NCBI GenBank assembly: GCA_030648295.1
Contig: JAUSID010000140.1
Coordinates: forward strand, 62,001-126,000
Length of the DNA: 64,000 bases
Reading direction: 5' to 3'
DNA from: Opitutaceae bacterium
GTDB taxonomy: Bacteria > Verrucomicrobiota > Verrucomicrobiia > Opitutales > Opitutaceae
The notes below the pieces were generated by a model. The model made no database searches. It had not been told where the DNA came from and saw only the letters and a list, made by a program, of their open reading frames with translations. The position numbers and the translations under genes are program-made. Position 1 is the first letter of the stretch. The number at the start of each line of letters is the position of its first letter. Below, one piece after another: positions 1 to 8,554 of the stretch.

Positions 1-1142
1 TCGGTATATGCGTATTCCACGATCCGATTCCACGTGCCTGTTCCCGTTACCGTCGCTTGACTGCCGCTCTTCACCAGGTTGGTCGAATTCTTGATATAGA
101 CATTTCTTAGATTCGCCGTCTTGCCCGGTGTGTTGTCAATGGCGAGCACACCGCTGTTATTGGTCATGTCGATGATGCCGTCATAGAGCATGAACGAGCC
201 CTGGATGGTTCGAGTTACCGTGCTTACCTGGACTGATTTGCCGCCGGCAGCCGGCCGGATTTCGAACCCGACAGCCTGCACCTGACCACTGGGGCAATCC
301 GCAACAATGGCGGCCACTGTCTGGTTATATAACCGGAGGCCGGCGATGGTCGGCACATCACCGCCCATGCTGGGAGCTCCCGGCACATCTCCAAGCACAA
401 CGCCATAGCTTCCGCCCTCGACCTCAAGATTGGCGACGCCCATCGTGCCGCCCAAGCCGATGAAACCGGCGTGAGCGCCCGTGGCGACAACCCGGACGTT
501 CTGAATGGAGCAGTCTTGAGCGCCAGCAAAAGTCACGCCCACGGCGCCAGCCTGGCCGTTGCAATTAAAATCCAAGTTGCGGAGATTGTAGTTCATAAGC
601 TGGGATGGCCTATCCATGAAATTCGCCGGAGTATCGAATGCGTTCGTCAAGGTGACTTCAGCGGTTCCGCTCGAGTTAATAGCTTCGAAGTTTCGGTAAG
701 CGAGCATCGGTTTCGCCACGCTCGGGCTGCCGAAGCCGCTGGCCCCAGCGATCAATTTGATGACCGGACGGTTTGCACCCAATTTCGACCCGACGAGCGC
801 GGGCGCGCGAAGGTCGGGAGTGTTAGGTCCAGGTGGGTTTAACGACGGATTCCATAATTGCCAATTGAAGCAGTGGAGCGTATCGCTGATAAGGTATGTC
901 CCGGCCGGGAAAAAGACTGCGAGATAGTTGATCTTGGCATCGTCGATCGCCTGTTGGATACCCGCTCTCGAATCTGTCGTGCCGGTGGGATCAACGCCGG
1001 AATAATACGTCACGACGAGATAGCCGAGCGCATAACGCGGGTCGGCAATGGCAGCCGCTGGTATTGTCGCACGTGCAGGCGCAACAGACGTGAAGAGGGC
1101 GGTAATGATAAGCAGCAGACGCAGCAGTATGGGAGTATTCAT
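1..1142 (-). CDS. Secreted right-handed beta-helix protein (pectate-lyase-3-like), 3' end outside window
   Basis: The frame stays open from an ATG at 1142 to the window edge (380 codons), so the C-terminus is missing. Residues 1-25 form a signal peptide (MNTPILLRLLLIITALF, then an Ala-rich cleavage site). Next comes the N-terminal signature of the Pectate_lyase_3 / GH28-like beta-helix fold: GVDPTGTTDSRAGIQQAID, then FFPAGTYLISDTL. After that are Asn-, Gly- and Val-rich strands of the kind that build parallel beta-helix coils (for example NNSGVLAIDN). Family members cleave or bind polysaccharides outside the cytoplasm; the substrate cannot be read here. It lies 131 bases downstream of the STN-type TBDR on the same strand, so it may be the last gene of the sigma/FecR/TBDR operon and act on the same glycan. 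The fold is fairly secure, the enzymatic activity is not. Confidence 0.8.
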   Translation of the reverse strand, partial: MNTPILLRLLLIITALFTSVAPARATIPAAAIADPRYALGYLVVTYYSGVDPTGTTDSRAGIQQAIDDAKINYLAVFFPAGTYLISDTLHCFNWQLWNPSLNPPGPNTPDLRAPALVGSKLGANRPVIKLIAGASGFGSPSVAKPMLAYRNFEAINSSGTAEVTLTNAFDTPANFMDRPSQLMNYNLRNLDFNCNGQAGAVGVTFAGAQDCSIQNVRVVATGAHAGFIGLGGTMGVANLEVEGGSYGVVLGDVPGAPSMGGDVPTIAGLRLYNQTVAAIVADCPSGQVQAVGFEIRPAAGGKSVQVSTVTRTIQGSFMLYDGIIDMTNNSGVLAIDNTPGKTANLRNVYIKNSTNLVKSGSQATVTGTGTWNRIVEYAYT

Positions 1143-1273
1143 TGGGTATATTATATCAACGGGTTGGGGAAAATGGGGTTCCGCTGGCTTGAGAGCGGAG
1201 GTGAATTGTTGCGCGGTATGCGGGCAGGCGGTGGCCCACGAAACCTGCGGCGGCAGAAAAAAATGTTTCGGGA

Positions 1274-4200
1274 TTAGTAGCTAAACGTGTTGGTCAGGAT
1301 GAACAGCCGGGGTTGCGGCAGATTAAACTGCCGCACACTGCCATCGGAAAAAACGTCGCGGATGAGGGGGTCGCGTTTGTCGAGCAGGTTCCGGACGTTC
1401 AATTGCCCGCGCCAGCCAATCTTGCCGCGAAGCAGCCTGCGGGAGTAGCCAGCGAAGGCGTCGATCGCCGTGAGCGGGTTGCCCTCGTAAGGCCGGGTGA
1501 TGTCCGATACCGAAATTGTGCCGCCGATGCCCAGATTGGGATAAGCATTCGAAACCACTGACTGGCGGTAGCCAACCACGTTGGCGCTGCTCCACAGGTA
1601 GCTGGCGCCGAGGAAAGCATTTTTCAGCCAGCCTTCCCGGAACGAGTAGCGGGTGGTCGCCCGCACCCGCCATTCGCGCGCACTTTCCACCTTGGTGCCG
1701 TCGCTCGCCTGCATCAGATTCAGGGCGTTGACGAGTGGCTGAAACTTGTCTTTCACCGCCAGCGATTCGTTATTCCAAACTGGAAGATTTCCATTCCGGG
1801 CCCACCGGAGGCTCTCCTCCTTCACGAGGGCGATCCAAGGCAGGCCGATATCGGATTCCTCAGCGGTCGCCTTGGCGACGCTGACCGCCAGCCGCCAGTT
1901 CGGCATGGGATTGCCCGCCAACTCCACCTCCAGGCCTTTGGAACTTAGATTGGACATCACGCGGTAAGCGAGATTGGCATTCTCCGCGAAGGGCTGAAAG
2001 GTGGGATGGGGGGGCACGCCGGCCCGGGTGAGGGACGCCTCGATGTCCTGGATCGGTGTATAAACGGCGGAATGGAACGAACTTTGCGCGGGGCCGGATG
2101 TGTTTTCGTAAAAGTTGACCCGCAAATTGATTCGCTCGCCCAACGGCCGCAGCGAGAAACCGTAGTCCCGGCCCTCGCCGTGCGCGCCGGGAACAGCGTT
2201 GCCATACGGATCCTGAGCCTGGATCCCGGGGGCGAACGTCCTGGATTTGCCGAAATGGAACGACAGCCACTTGAAGGGATGCGCCACGATGCCCAGATTC
2301 CGCGTGCCCCCGCGATTGTCGGTGGTGTAGTCCGGAAACGTGATCTGCTCGATCGGCGGCAGGAAGGTTCCAAACACCGGGTTATAGTTGACCGAGCGAT
2401 CCCGATCCTTCCGCCAGCCCAGTGTCGTGACGATACGGCCGCCCAACCAGTAGTCTTGCACCGCCAAAACCTGGCTGTCCGTGCGATTCTTGTTCCCGCC
2501 GCCGCCAGTGGATCCCGTGGGATGGTCCCATCCGGCAATGGTAGTGCCGTCGGGCAGCGTGTAGGGCTGATTTTGGTCAAAGGGCAGGTTGATCCAATAG
2601 ATTCCCCGGCTGTTGGGATCGCGCGGGTCGTCCACATAGACGCGCGGTGGGATGTCGCCGACATTGAGATTCCCGGGAAGTCCGGCCCGAAGTCCGGCGG
2701 CAGCGGCCGTAGGACTGACGGTGACGGGCCGCACGTTATAGCTTTGTTGGCCGCCGGATATTGACTGCTCCCTGGTCGCCAGGCCCATCACGCGGTGACG
2801 GCCGAGCCACTTATTTTTCTTCTCCAGATCGAGGACGGTCGCGAGGCTCAGGCGCCAGTCCTCGCGGTCGCGGAGCGATCGACTGAACCGCCAACGGCCG
2901 GTGTTCTGGAAATAATAGCGGCCGACATTCGGATTCCGCGTGACGCCATCGGGGAGATACATGTTGGCATCGGCGCCGAGCGTCGCGACGCCGATCTGCG
3001 CGCTGGCGACGCGCTCCAGCCATTTCTCCGTGTTATAGCCGGCCTGGAGAAAAACCTTGTCGAAAAAATTCTGCTCGAGGATGGCGCGAGTCGTCCAGGC
3101 CGATGTCAAATTCCGCTGGCCGTTGCCGCCGTAGTTCACATCCAGGGGAAAAACGGTGGAATCGAGGAGCGAGCCGACCTGGTTGTCGGGCGCGGACCGG
3201 CTGAACTCAGGCCCGCGGGTGGAAACCGTGCCGACCCAGCTCATCGGATTGCCGACGACCCCGCCCTGCGTCTGGCCCACCGGAAATGCGAACGTGGCGT
3301 TGGCGTAGCGGGCGAAAACGTTGGCGCGACCGGCGGCGGTGATGCGGTTGTTCGTAACCGTGGCCGCGGAAGCGGGCGTGATGCCGCTGTTGTCGAACAG
3401 CGGCTTGCCGGCCGCAAGCCAGGGAGTAATCGCGTCGCGGACCACGATCGGCTTGGCGGGATAAGCATCCATGTCGACATCTTCATAGGAGACACGCAAG
3501 AGCGTGTGTGCGAACGGCTGGAACGTCACGGTGCCAAAGATACGCTTGTCGAACTGCGAGCTTGGTGCGGGCAGCCTGTTCTCATCGCCGCGCAGCACCA
3601 CCAGCCGGGCCGCGAGCCGGTCTTTTAGGATCGGAACGTTCAAATCGAAAGTCGCGCGGACGGAATTTTCGCTGTCGACCCGCAGACCGAGTTCGGCCTT
3701 CACCCGCCCGGTGGTGTGCGCCCGTTTGAGCGAGGTCTCGGCTATGCCGGCCGGGCTGCCCAGGCCGAAGAGGATGGCGTTCGGCCCGCTTACCAAGGTG
3801 AAGCGCTCAGTATTATACACATCGCTTCTGACCGAAGTCCGGAACAGATCCTGCATCAGCGAGCTCTGCCCAAGCCCGCGCGTGCGGAAACGCTGGCCGT
3901 CGTTGTAAACGGACGGATCCATCCCGCCGCCGCCGGCCGTGGTGCTCGAGAAATCATCGAAGGTATCGACGTTCATCGAATAGCGGAACGCATCCTCGAG
4001 CGAGGTGGCGGCGACATCCTGGAGAAATTCGGGCGTCATCACCGAGATTTGGGAGGCAACGTCGTTCAGCGACGTGTCGAGCCGGGTGCCGAGCAGGGTA
4101 TTCCGGGCAAGATAGCCGACATCGCTCGTCGACGAAACGGTGAACGGCGAGAGTTCGATCGGCTTGTCGCCGTTGGCAATGGGGTCATTGTCACGACTTT

Positions 4201-4609
4201 TGCCCGGGCGGTCGCTGGTGGTTGTTGGCGCCGCCCTTGGCGCGTTTGGGCCGGTGGTCTCCCGTTGAATCGAAACGGCGCCACTCTTGTCCTCGTAAAC
4301 GACCAGCCCCGAACCGGCCAGCATGGCGGCGAGCGCCTCGCGCGCCGGCATCTCGCCCTTCACCGCCTGCGTGCGGACGCCCTTGGCGACGGCCGAGGCA
4401 AAAACGACCTCGAGTCCGGATTGCCGGGAAAACAGCCGGAGCGATTTTTCGGCGGAATCCGCGGGCAAATCGAAGCTGATCTTCGCCGGTGTTGCGCCCG
4501 CCGCAACGCCGACGGCAGCGAACGTGAACGCGACGATACCGGCGAAACGCGCGAAGGGTGCGAGCAACCTCTCGCGTGCAAACCTCGTTGAGGTCGGTGT
4601 TGGGCCCAT
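1274..4609 (-). CDS. TonB-dependent receptor with N-terminal STN signalling domain
   Basis: A 1111-residue outer-membrane receptor (an alternative GTG start at 4621 adds four residues). Residues 1-38 are a signal peptide. Residues about 43-116 form a secretin/TonB short N-terminal (STN) domain (ISFDLPADSAEKSLRLFSRQ, ending near AVSIQRE). The plug follows at about 150-335 (LSPFTVSSTSD, then FTLVSGPNAILFGLGSPAG), then a long beta-barrel ending in the aromatic residues FSY. FecA-type receptors use the STN domain to pass a substrate signal across the periplasm to a FecR anti-sigma factor. Here FecR and an ECF sigma gene lie directly upstream on the same strand, so this is very probably a complete sigma/FecR/receptor trio. 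The 5' neighbour is 192 bases away, across a perfect 23-bp inverted repeat. The ligand is unknown; the downstream beta-helix protein suggests a glycan rather than a siderophore. Confidence 0.92.
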   Translation of the reverse strand: MGPTPTSTRFARERLLAPFARFAGIVAFTFAAVGVAAGATPAKISFDLPADSAEKSLRLFSRQSGLEVVFASAVAKGVRTQAVKGEMPAREALAAMLAGSGLVVYEDKSGAVSIQRETTGPNAPRAAPTTTSDRPGKSRDNDPIANGDKPIELSPFTVSSTSDVGYLARNTLLGTRLDTSLNDVASQISVMTPEFLQDVAATSLEDAFRYSMNVDTFDDFSSTTAGGGGMDPSVYNDGQRFRTRGLGQSSLMQDLFRTSVRSDVYNTERFTLVSGPNAILFGLGSPAGIAETSLKRAHTTGRVKAELGLRVDSENSVRATFDLNVPILKDRLAARLVVLRGDENRLPAPSSQFDKRIFGTVTFQPFAHTLLRVSYEDVDMDAYPAKPIVVRDAITPWLAAGKPLFDNSGITPASAATVTNNRITAAGRANVFARYANATFAFPVGQTQGGVVGNPMSWVGTVSTRGPEFSRSAPDNQVGSLLDSTVFPLDVNYGGNGQRNLTSAWTTRAILEQNFFDKVFLQAGYNTEKWLERVASAQIGVATLGADANMYLPDGVTRNPNVGRYYFQNTGRWRFSRSLRDREDWRLSLATVLDLEKKNKWLGRHRVMGLATREQSISGGQQSYNVRPVTVSPTAAAAGLRAGLPGNLNVGDIPPRVYVDDPRDPNSRGIYWINLPFDQNQPYTLPDGTTIAGWDHPTGSTGGGGNKNRTDSQVLAVQDYWLGGRIVTTLGWRKDRDRSVNYNPVFGTFLPPIEQITFPDYTTDNRGGTRNLGIVAHPFKWLSFHFGKSRTFAPGIQAQDPYGNAVPGAHGEGRDYGFSLRPLGERINLRVNFYENTSGPAQSSFHSAVYTPIQDIEASLTRAGVPPHPTFQPFAENANLAYRVMSNLSSKGLEVELAGNPMPNWRLAVSVAKATAEESDIGLPWIALVKEESLRWARNGNLPVWNNESLAVKDKFQPLVNALNLMQASDGTKVESAREWRVRATTRYSFREGWLKNAFLGASYLWSSANVVGYRQSVVSNAYPNLGIGGTISVSDITRPYEGNPLTAIDAFAGYSRRLLRGKIGWRGQLNVRNLLDKRDPLIRDVFSDGSVRQFNLPQPRLFILTNTFSY

Positions 4610-4717
4610 GAAAACTATCACGCCTCAACCGGCCAAACCTGCTACGGAAAGTTTCCGAAAATTTCCGGGCAAGAATCGATCCGAATTCTGGGTGCCCGCG
4701 CGAGGCCCGCTGGTTCG

Positions 4718-4789
4718 GGGAGGGGCGGTTTCCAACCGCCCGAAACCCGCCGGCCGATCGCACTTCGGCGGTTGGAAACCGCCCCTCCC
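4718..4789. repeat. Perfect 23-bp inverted repeat between fecR and TBDR genes
   Basis: Arms at 4718-4740 and 4767-4789 are exact reverse complements (GGGAGGGGCGGTTTCCAACC plus GCC), with a 26-base spacer. In RNA this would be a very stable hairpin between the FecR and TBDR coding regions. It could attenuate or process the operon transcript, or be one copy of a dispersed extragenic palindrome. Confidence 0.85.
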
Positions 4790-4801
4790 GGGCAACCCCT
4801 G

Positions 4802-5845
4802 TTACTCCGCCTTCCTCAGCTTGATGATATCCCCCGACCGTTCGGCCTTCACCCCGCAAGTTCCCTCCAGCAGGCGCACAAACGTGTCGAGGTTGTCCGC
4901 GCGGAAAAGTCCGCTGACGAGCAGCCGCGCGATCGCCGGATCCTCGATCGTGAACTGCACCTGGTTGTAGCGGTTCATCAGGGCCGCGGCGTCGCCGAGC
5001 GGAACCTCGGAGAACTCCAGCCGCGGCACGCGCCACGCCAGACGTTGCGCGACTTGACTCGCCGGCATCGCGATGGGGGCGGCGGCCGGGGCGGCCGCGA
5101 CTCCGCTTATGTCCACGACCATTCCGCTGCCGGCATCGAGCGTGGCGATCGTCCGGCTCGGGGAACTCGCACTCGCAGGGGAATGCGTGCCGGCGGTGGG
5201 ATCGGCGGACGGCGTTTGCACCGCGACGCGGCCTTCCGTCACGAGCACTTCGACTTGGTGGCGGCCCAGCTCCACGGCGAACGCCGTTCCAATCGCGCGG
5301 ATTTGCACCGCTCCCGCGGTCACAACAAAAGGCCGCTCCTTGTTTTTCGCGACCTGGAAATGGGCTTCGCCCTTGACGAGCGTCACGCGGCGCTCGGGTC
5401 CACCAAAGTCCGTTGCCACCTCGGCACCGAACCTGAGTTCCACGACGCTTCCGTCCGGCAAGATTCGCGATTCGGGGAGGAGCACCACCCCGCGTCCCAC
5501 TGGCGGTGCCAGCCGTGCGGTCTCGCGCGACGTCCAGGCCAAGCCGGCGAAAAGCAGCGCTGCGACTCCCGCCGCGGCCGCCACGACCCGGCGACGGCGA
5601 TTCACGGCGCGCAACCGCAACCGCTGCAGGAGCACGTCGGCCTGCCCGGATTGCAAGGGGCGCCCGAGCGCGGACCACGCCTCGTCTTTGCGGGCGACTG
5701 CGTCGGCGTGGCGGCGATCCACCGTGCGCCACCGGGCAAACTCCGCCGTCTCGTCCGCCGTCATGCCGGCATCGCGACGGAGAATCCACCGCGACGCCAC
5801 GCTTTCAATGTCGGCCGGAAAACGGCCGGGCGCGCGTGTGCTCAT
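4802..5845 (-). CDS. FecR-family anti-sigma factor / transmembrane regulator
   Basis: The start is the ATG at 5845, whose ATGA overlaps the stop codon of the sigma gene (translational coupling); it gives 347 residues. The N-terminal cytoplasmic part (about 13-60) matches the DUF4880 type that binds ECF sigma factors (WILRRDAGMTADETAEFARW). One membrane segment lies at about 87-104 (VVAAAAGVAALLFAGLAW). The periplasmic FecR core follows (LPDGSVVELRFGAEVATDF, FQVAKNKERPFVV, IRAIGTAFAVEL). The C-terminal 70 residues (LEFSEVPLGDAAALMNRYNQ) look like the STN/DUF4974-like receptor-contact region. Expected role: hold the sigma factor until the STN domain of the downstream TBDR reports ligand binding. 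Confidence 0.93.
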   Translation of the reverse strand: MSTRAPGRFPADIESVASRWILRRDAGMTADETAEFARWRTVDRRHADAVARKDEAWSALGRPLQSGQADVLLQRLRLRAVNRRRRVVAAAAGVAALLFAGLAWTSRETARLAPPVGRGVVLLPESRILPDGSVVELRFGAEVATDFGGPERRVTLVKGEAHFQVAKNKERPFVVTAGAVQIRAIGTAFAVELGRHQVEVLVTEGRVAVQTPSADPTAGTHSPASASSPSRTIATLDAGSGMVVDISGVAAAPAAAPIAMPASQVAQRLAWRVPRLEFSEVPLGDAAALMNRYNQVQFTIEDPAIARLLVSGLFRADNLDTFVRLLEGTCGVKAERSGDIIKLRKAE

Positions 5846-6405
5846 GGCAGTGGGTTTCGCGTCACGCCGCGCGCGCGCAAGAACTGCTCGCACCGATCAA
5901 GGCCCTTGCAGCCCTGGACCTCGACAGTCCGCGCGGTGATGCCCATGTGGCGCGCGATTTCCTTTTGGGAAAGCCCGCGGAGTTTGCGGAGGATGACGAT
6001 TTCACGGCAACGGGGCGGCAACGACTCGATGGCCGTCAGCAGGAGATCGAGTTCCTCGTTCGTGCAGGCAGCCTCCGCGGCGTGTGGCGCTGGATCTAAC
6101 ACGCTCAACCGGGCCAAATCTGCTACGTCGTCGAACGGCGAGCGCCGGGTGTGCCGCAAGGAATCGATGGCCAGGTGACGGGCGACCTTGTAAAGGAAAC
6201 TCTTGGCGGAACGAATGGGCGCGGTCAGCTGCCGTCGCCAAAGCCGCAGGTAGGATTCCTGAACGACATCCTCAACATCGCGGACCGACGGAAATGAACC
6301 GCGCAAATAAGCCCTGAGCTGGGAATCGTACGGATGCACTTCCTCGCTGAACCATTGAGTTTGGTCGGCGACAAGCGACAGATCGGAAGCGGTCGGGGGA
6401 TTCAC
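5842..6405 (-). CDS. ECF-type RNA polymerase sigma factor (FecI-like)
   Basis: The open frame extends up to 6660, but the upstream part is repeat-derived. I place the start at the GTG at 6405, giving 187 residues, the usual ECF size. Region 2 is at about 25-90 (LRAYLRGSFPSVRDVEDVVQ, ESYLRLWRR, SFLYKVARHLAIDSLR). Region 4 is at about 125-175 (AIESLPPRCREIVILRKLRG, LSQKEIARHMGITARTVE). No extra C-terminal sensor domain is present. The stop overlaps the fecR start, so sigma and anti-sigma are made together. It should direct core polymerase to the promoter of the downstream receptor and possibly other glycan genes. The exact start is uncertain. Confidence 0.9.
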   Translation of the reverse strand: MNPPTASDLSLVADQTQWFSEEVHPYDSQLRAYLRGSFPSVRDVEDVVQESYLRLWRRQLTAPIRSAKSFLYKVARHLAIDSLRHTRRSPFDDVADLARLSVLDPAPHAAEAACTNEELDLLLTAIESLPPRCREIVILRKLRGLSQKEIARHMGITARTVEVQGCKGLDRCEQFLRARGVTRNPLP

Positions 6406-6651
6406 GGCGGTGGGGCCGACCGCAGCGTTGGGGAAGAGACTCCATCTTAGCGAGGCAATACTTGATCGGGTGCCCTCGTGCAAGTTCCTCGATCTCGATC
6501 CCACGACGCGCGCGATGAAGCCGTGCGAGGGGTTTCTCCGGCGGAGGAGACTGGAGGCATTCCAAGTGGCTGCGGCTTCCAGCCGCAGATCGGATCGGAC
6601 GCCCGTTTCGAATGTTCGTCCGACTGCGGCGGCCAATCGCGACTGGGCGAT

Positions 6652-6795
6652 CGACTGCAATCAATGGAGCCGTCTGCGGCAGGATGCCGCAGCCACGGCG
6701 GCTACCAGTCGCCGACAGACGGAGCGACCGACTGCAATCGATCGAGCCGTCTGCGGCAGGATGCCGCAGCCACGGCGGCAACCAGTCACCGACAG
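6652..6795. repeat. Two tandem ~67-bp copies of a hairpin-containing repeat (period 77 bp)
   Basis: Copy 1 is at 6652-6718 and copy 2 at 6729-6795, differing at only a few bases. Each contains the palindrome TGCGGCAGGATGCCGCA. A related hairpin (CTGCGGCT-TCC-AGCCGCAG) lies just upstream at 6570-6588. The whole 6406-6941 interval between the divergent sigma and sulfatase genes otherwise holds nothing I recognise. It resembles a REP/BIME-like extragenic array and must also contain both promoters. Confidence 0.8.
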
Positions 6796-6941
6796 CCAGG
6801 GATGGGGCCGGGCCCGTTGCCGGGAAGCTGGTTTCGATTTTGCATTTTCCGGCCGTGACATGCGGCGTGATCGCTGGCTGTTTTTCGGAGCAGCCAGCCG
6901 TATCGCCACGGCGTCCGGGCCACGCTTCCACTTCCGTTCCC

Positions 6942-8417
6942 ATGAATCGTCATCTGTTCTGTGTTGTTGGCACGTTCCTTCTCGCAACCGCCGCGTCCGC
7001 CGCGGCGGCGGCGACGTCGCGCCCACCCAACATCGTCTACATCCTCGCTGACGATCTCGGATGGACCGATCTCGGATGCCAGGGCTCGAAGTACTACGAG
7101 ACACCGAACATCGATCGGCTGGCGGCGCAGGGCACGAGGATGATGCGGTATTACAACTCACAGAACTGTGCGCCCACGCGTGCCGTCCTGATGAGCGGCC
7201 AGTATGCGCCGCGGACAGGTATGTACACCGTCAACACGCTCGAGCGCGGCACGGCGGCGGAACGGCGAATGAAGGTGCCGGCGAACGTGGGCCAGCTGGC
7301 GCTGGACAAGTTCATCCTCCCGCAGGCGATGAAGGCGGCCGGATACGCCACGGGGATGTTTGGCAAGTGGCACCTCGGCAACTCCGGCGATTATCATCCG
7401 AGCCGCCGCGGGTTCGACGAGGCGGTTGTCTCGGACGGGCGGCACTTCGATTTCCTCACGCACCCGGCGGTCGATCACCCGAAAGGACAGTACCTCGCGG
7501 ATTTTCTCACCGATCGTGCGGTCGATTTCATCGGCCGGCACCACGACAAGCCGTTTTTCCTCTACCTGCCGCATTTCGCGGTGCACACGCCGATTCACGC
7601 GAAGGAGGAGTACGTGAAGGCCTGGGAAAAGAAGCCCGCGCGCGGCACGCACTGGAACCCGACCTATGCGGCGATGATTCAGAGTGTCGACGAGAGCGTC
7701 GGCCGCGTCCTCGCGCGGCTGGACGAGTTGAAGCTGACGAACGGCACGGTGGTGATCTTCTCGTCCGACAACGGCGGGCTGGGCGGCTATTACCGGACCG
7801 AGGCGGCGTCGGAAAAAAAAGGATTCACGGACAATGCGCCGTTGCGCGGCGGCAAGGGCACACTATACGAGGGCGGCCTGCGGGTGCCGTTCATCATTCG
7901 CTGGCCCGGCGTGGTCAGGGCCGGGGCGACCAACGACACGCCAGTGGCGCATGTGGACATCTATCCGACCTTTGTGGCGATTGCGGGCTCGAAACCACGC
8001 GCCGGATACACGCTCGACGGCATGAGCTTCGCGGGGATGTTGAAGGATCCGCCGGTCCGGCCGGCGCGCGAGGCGATCTACTGGCACTTCCCCGGCTATC
8101 TCGAATCGTATGTTCATCCGAGCGGCTGGCGGACCGCACCGGCCGGCGCGATTCACGCGGGCGATTTCAAGCTGCTCGAATTTTTCGAGACCGGCCGGGT
8201 CGAGCTCTACAATGTGCGCGAGGACATCGGTGAGCACTCCGACCTCGCGGCGAAGATGCCCGCCAAAGCGCTCGAATTGCAGGCGAAGCTTGCGGCGTGG
8301 CGAAAGACGATCAAGGCGGATATGCCGGTGATGAAAACGGCCGCCGAACTCGAAGCCGACCGCCGTGCGCCGCCGGCGCCCCGAAAGAAGGCGAAAGCGG
8401 CAGACGACCAAAAATAG
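6942..8417 (+). CDS. Secreted type I sulfatase (arylsulfatase family S1)
   Basis: The frame is open from 6612, but the true start is the ATG at 6942 that begins a signal peptide (MNRHLFCVVGTFLLATAASA); 491 residues. The sulfatase fold is clear: PPNIVYILADDLGWTDLG with the metal-binding Asp pair, the catalytic signature CAPTRAVLMSGQYAPRTG with Cys76 as predicted formylglycine precursor, GKWHLGNSG, and a late FSSDNGG metal site. The signature reads C-x-P-T-R instead of the commoner C-x-P-S-R; this still fits the C-x-P-x-R core read by formylglycine-generating enzyme, but no FGE gene is in the window. It removes sulfate esters from glycans or small molecules in the periplasm. The PHP-domain gene follows after 137 bases on the same strand. 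Confidence 0.94.
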   Translation: MNRHLFCVVGTFLLATAASAAAAATSRPPNIVYILADDLGWTDLGCQGSKYYETPNIDRLAAQGTRMMRYYNSQNCAPTRAVLMSGQYAPRTGMYTVNTLERGTAAERRMKVPANVGQLALDKFILPQAMKAAGYATGMFGKWHLGNSGDYHPSRRGFDEAVVSDGRHFDFLTHPAVDHPKGQYLADFLTDRAVDFIGRHHDKPFFLYLPHFAVHTPIHAKEEYVKAWEKKPARGTHWNPTYAAMIQSVDESVGRVLARLDELKLTNGTVVIFSSDNGGLGGYYRTEAASEKKGFTDNAPLRGGKGTLYEGGLRVPFIIRWPGVVRAGATNDTPVAHVDIYPTFVAIAGSKPRAGYTLDGMSFAGMLKDPPVRPAREAIYWHFPGYLESYVHPSGWRTAPAGAIHAGDFKLLEFFETGRVELYNVREDIGEHSDLAAKMPAKALELQAKLAAWRKTIKADMPVMKTAAELEADRRAPPAPRKKAKAADDQK

Positions 8418-8441
8418 GAAAACCGCCCGCTTCCTCACTTC

Positions 8442-8516
8442 GTAGCGGCCGGGGTATCGAGGCGGGCGCAGCGTAAACGACCAACGCGATCTCCAGCCTC
8501 CTGACGTCGGCTGCCC
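8442..8516. repeat. Palindromic repeat, same family as the element at 39289-39358
   Basis: The right arm CCAGCCTCCTGACGTCGGCT matches the arm CCAGCCTCCTCACGTCGGCT at 39334 with one mismatch. The left arm (GTAGCGGCCGGGGTATCGAG) is a more diverged complement. It lies between the sulfatase stop and the PHP gene and could act as an intergenic hairpin. Confidence 0.6.
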
Positions 8517-8554
8517 CGGCCACGAGGCACTTCCGAAACACGATTCAACTCTTC

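Noticed and set aside
4191-5789. 532-codon open frame on the minus strand overlapping fecR and the TBDR start
   Set aside because: Arg/Gly/Pro-rich translation with no domain; it is out-of-frame shadow coding in GC-rich DNA over two well-supported genes.
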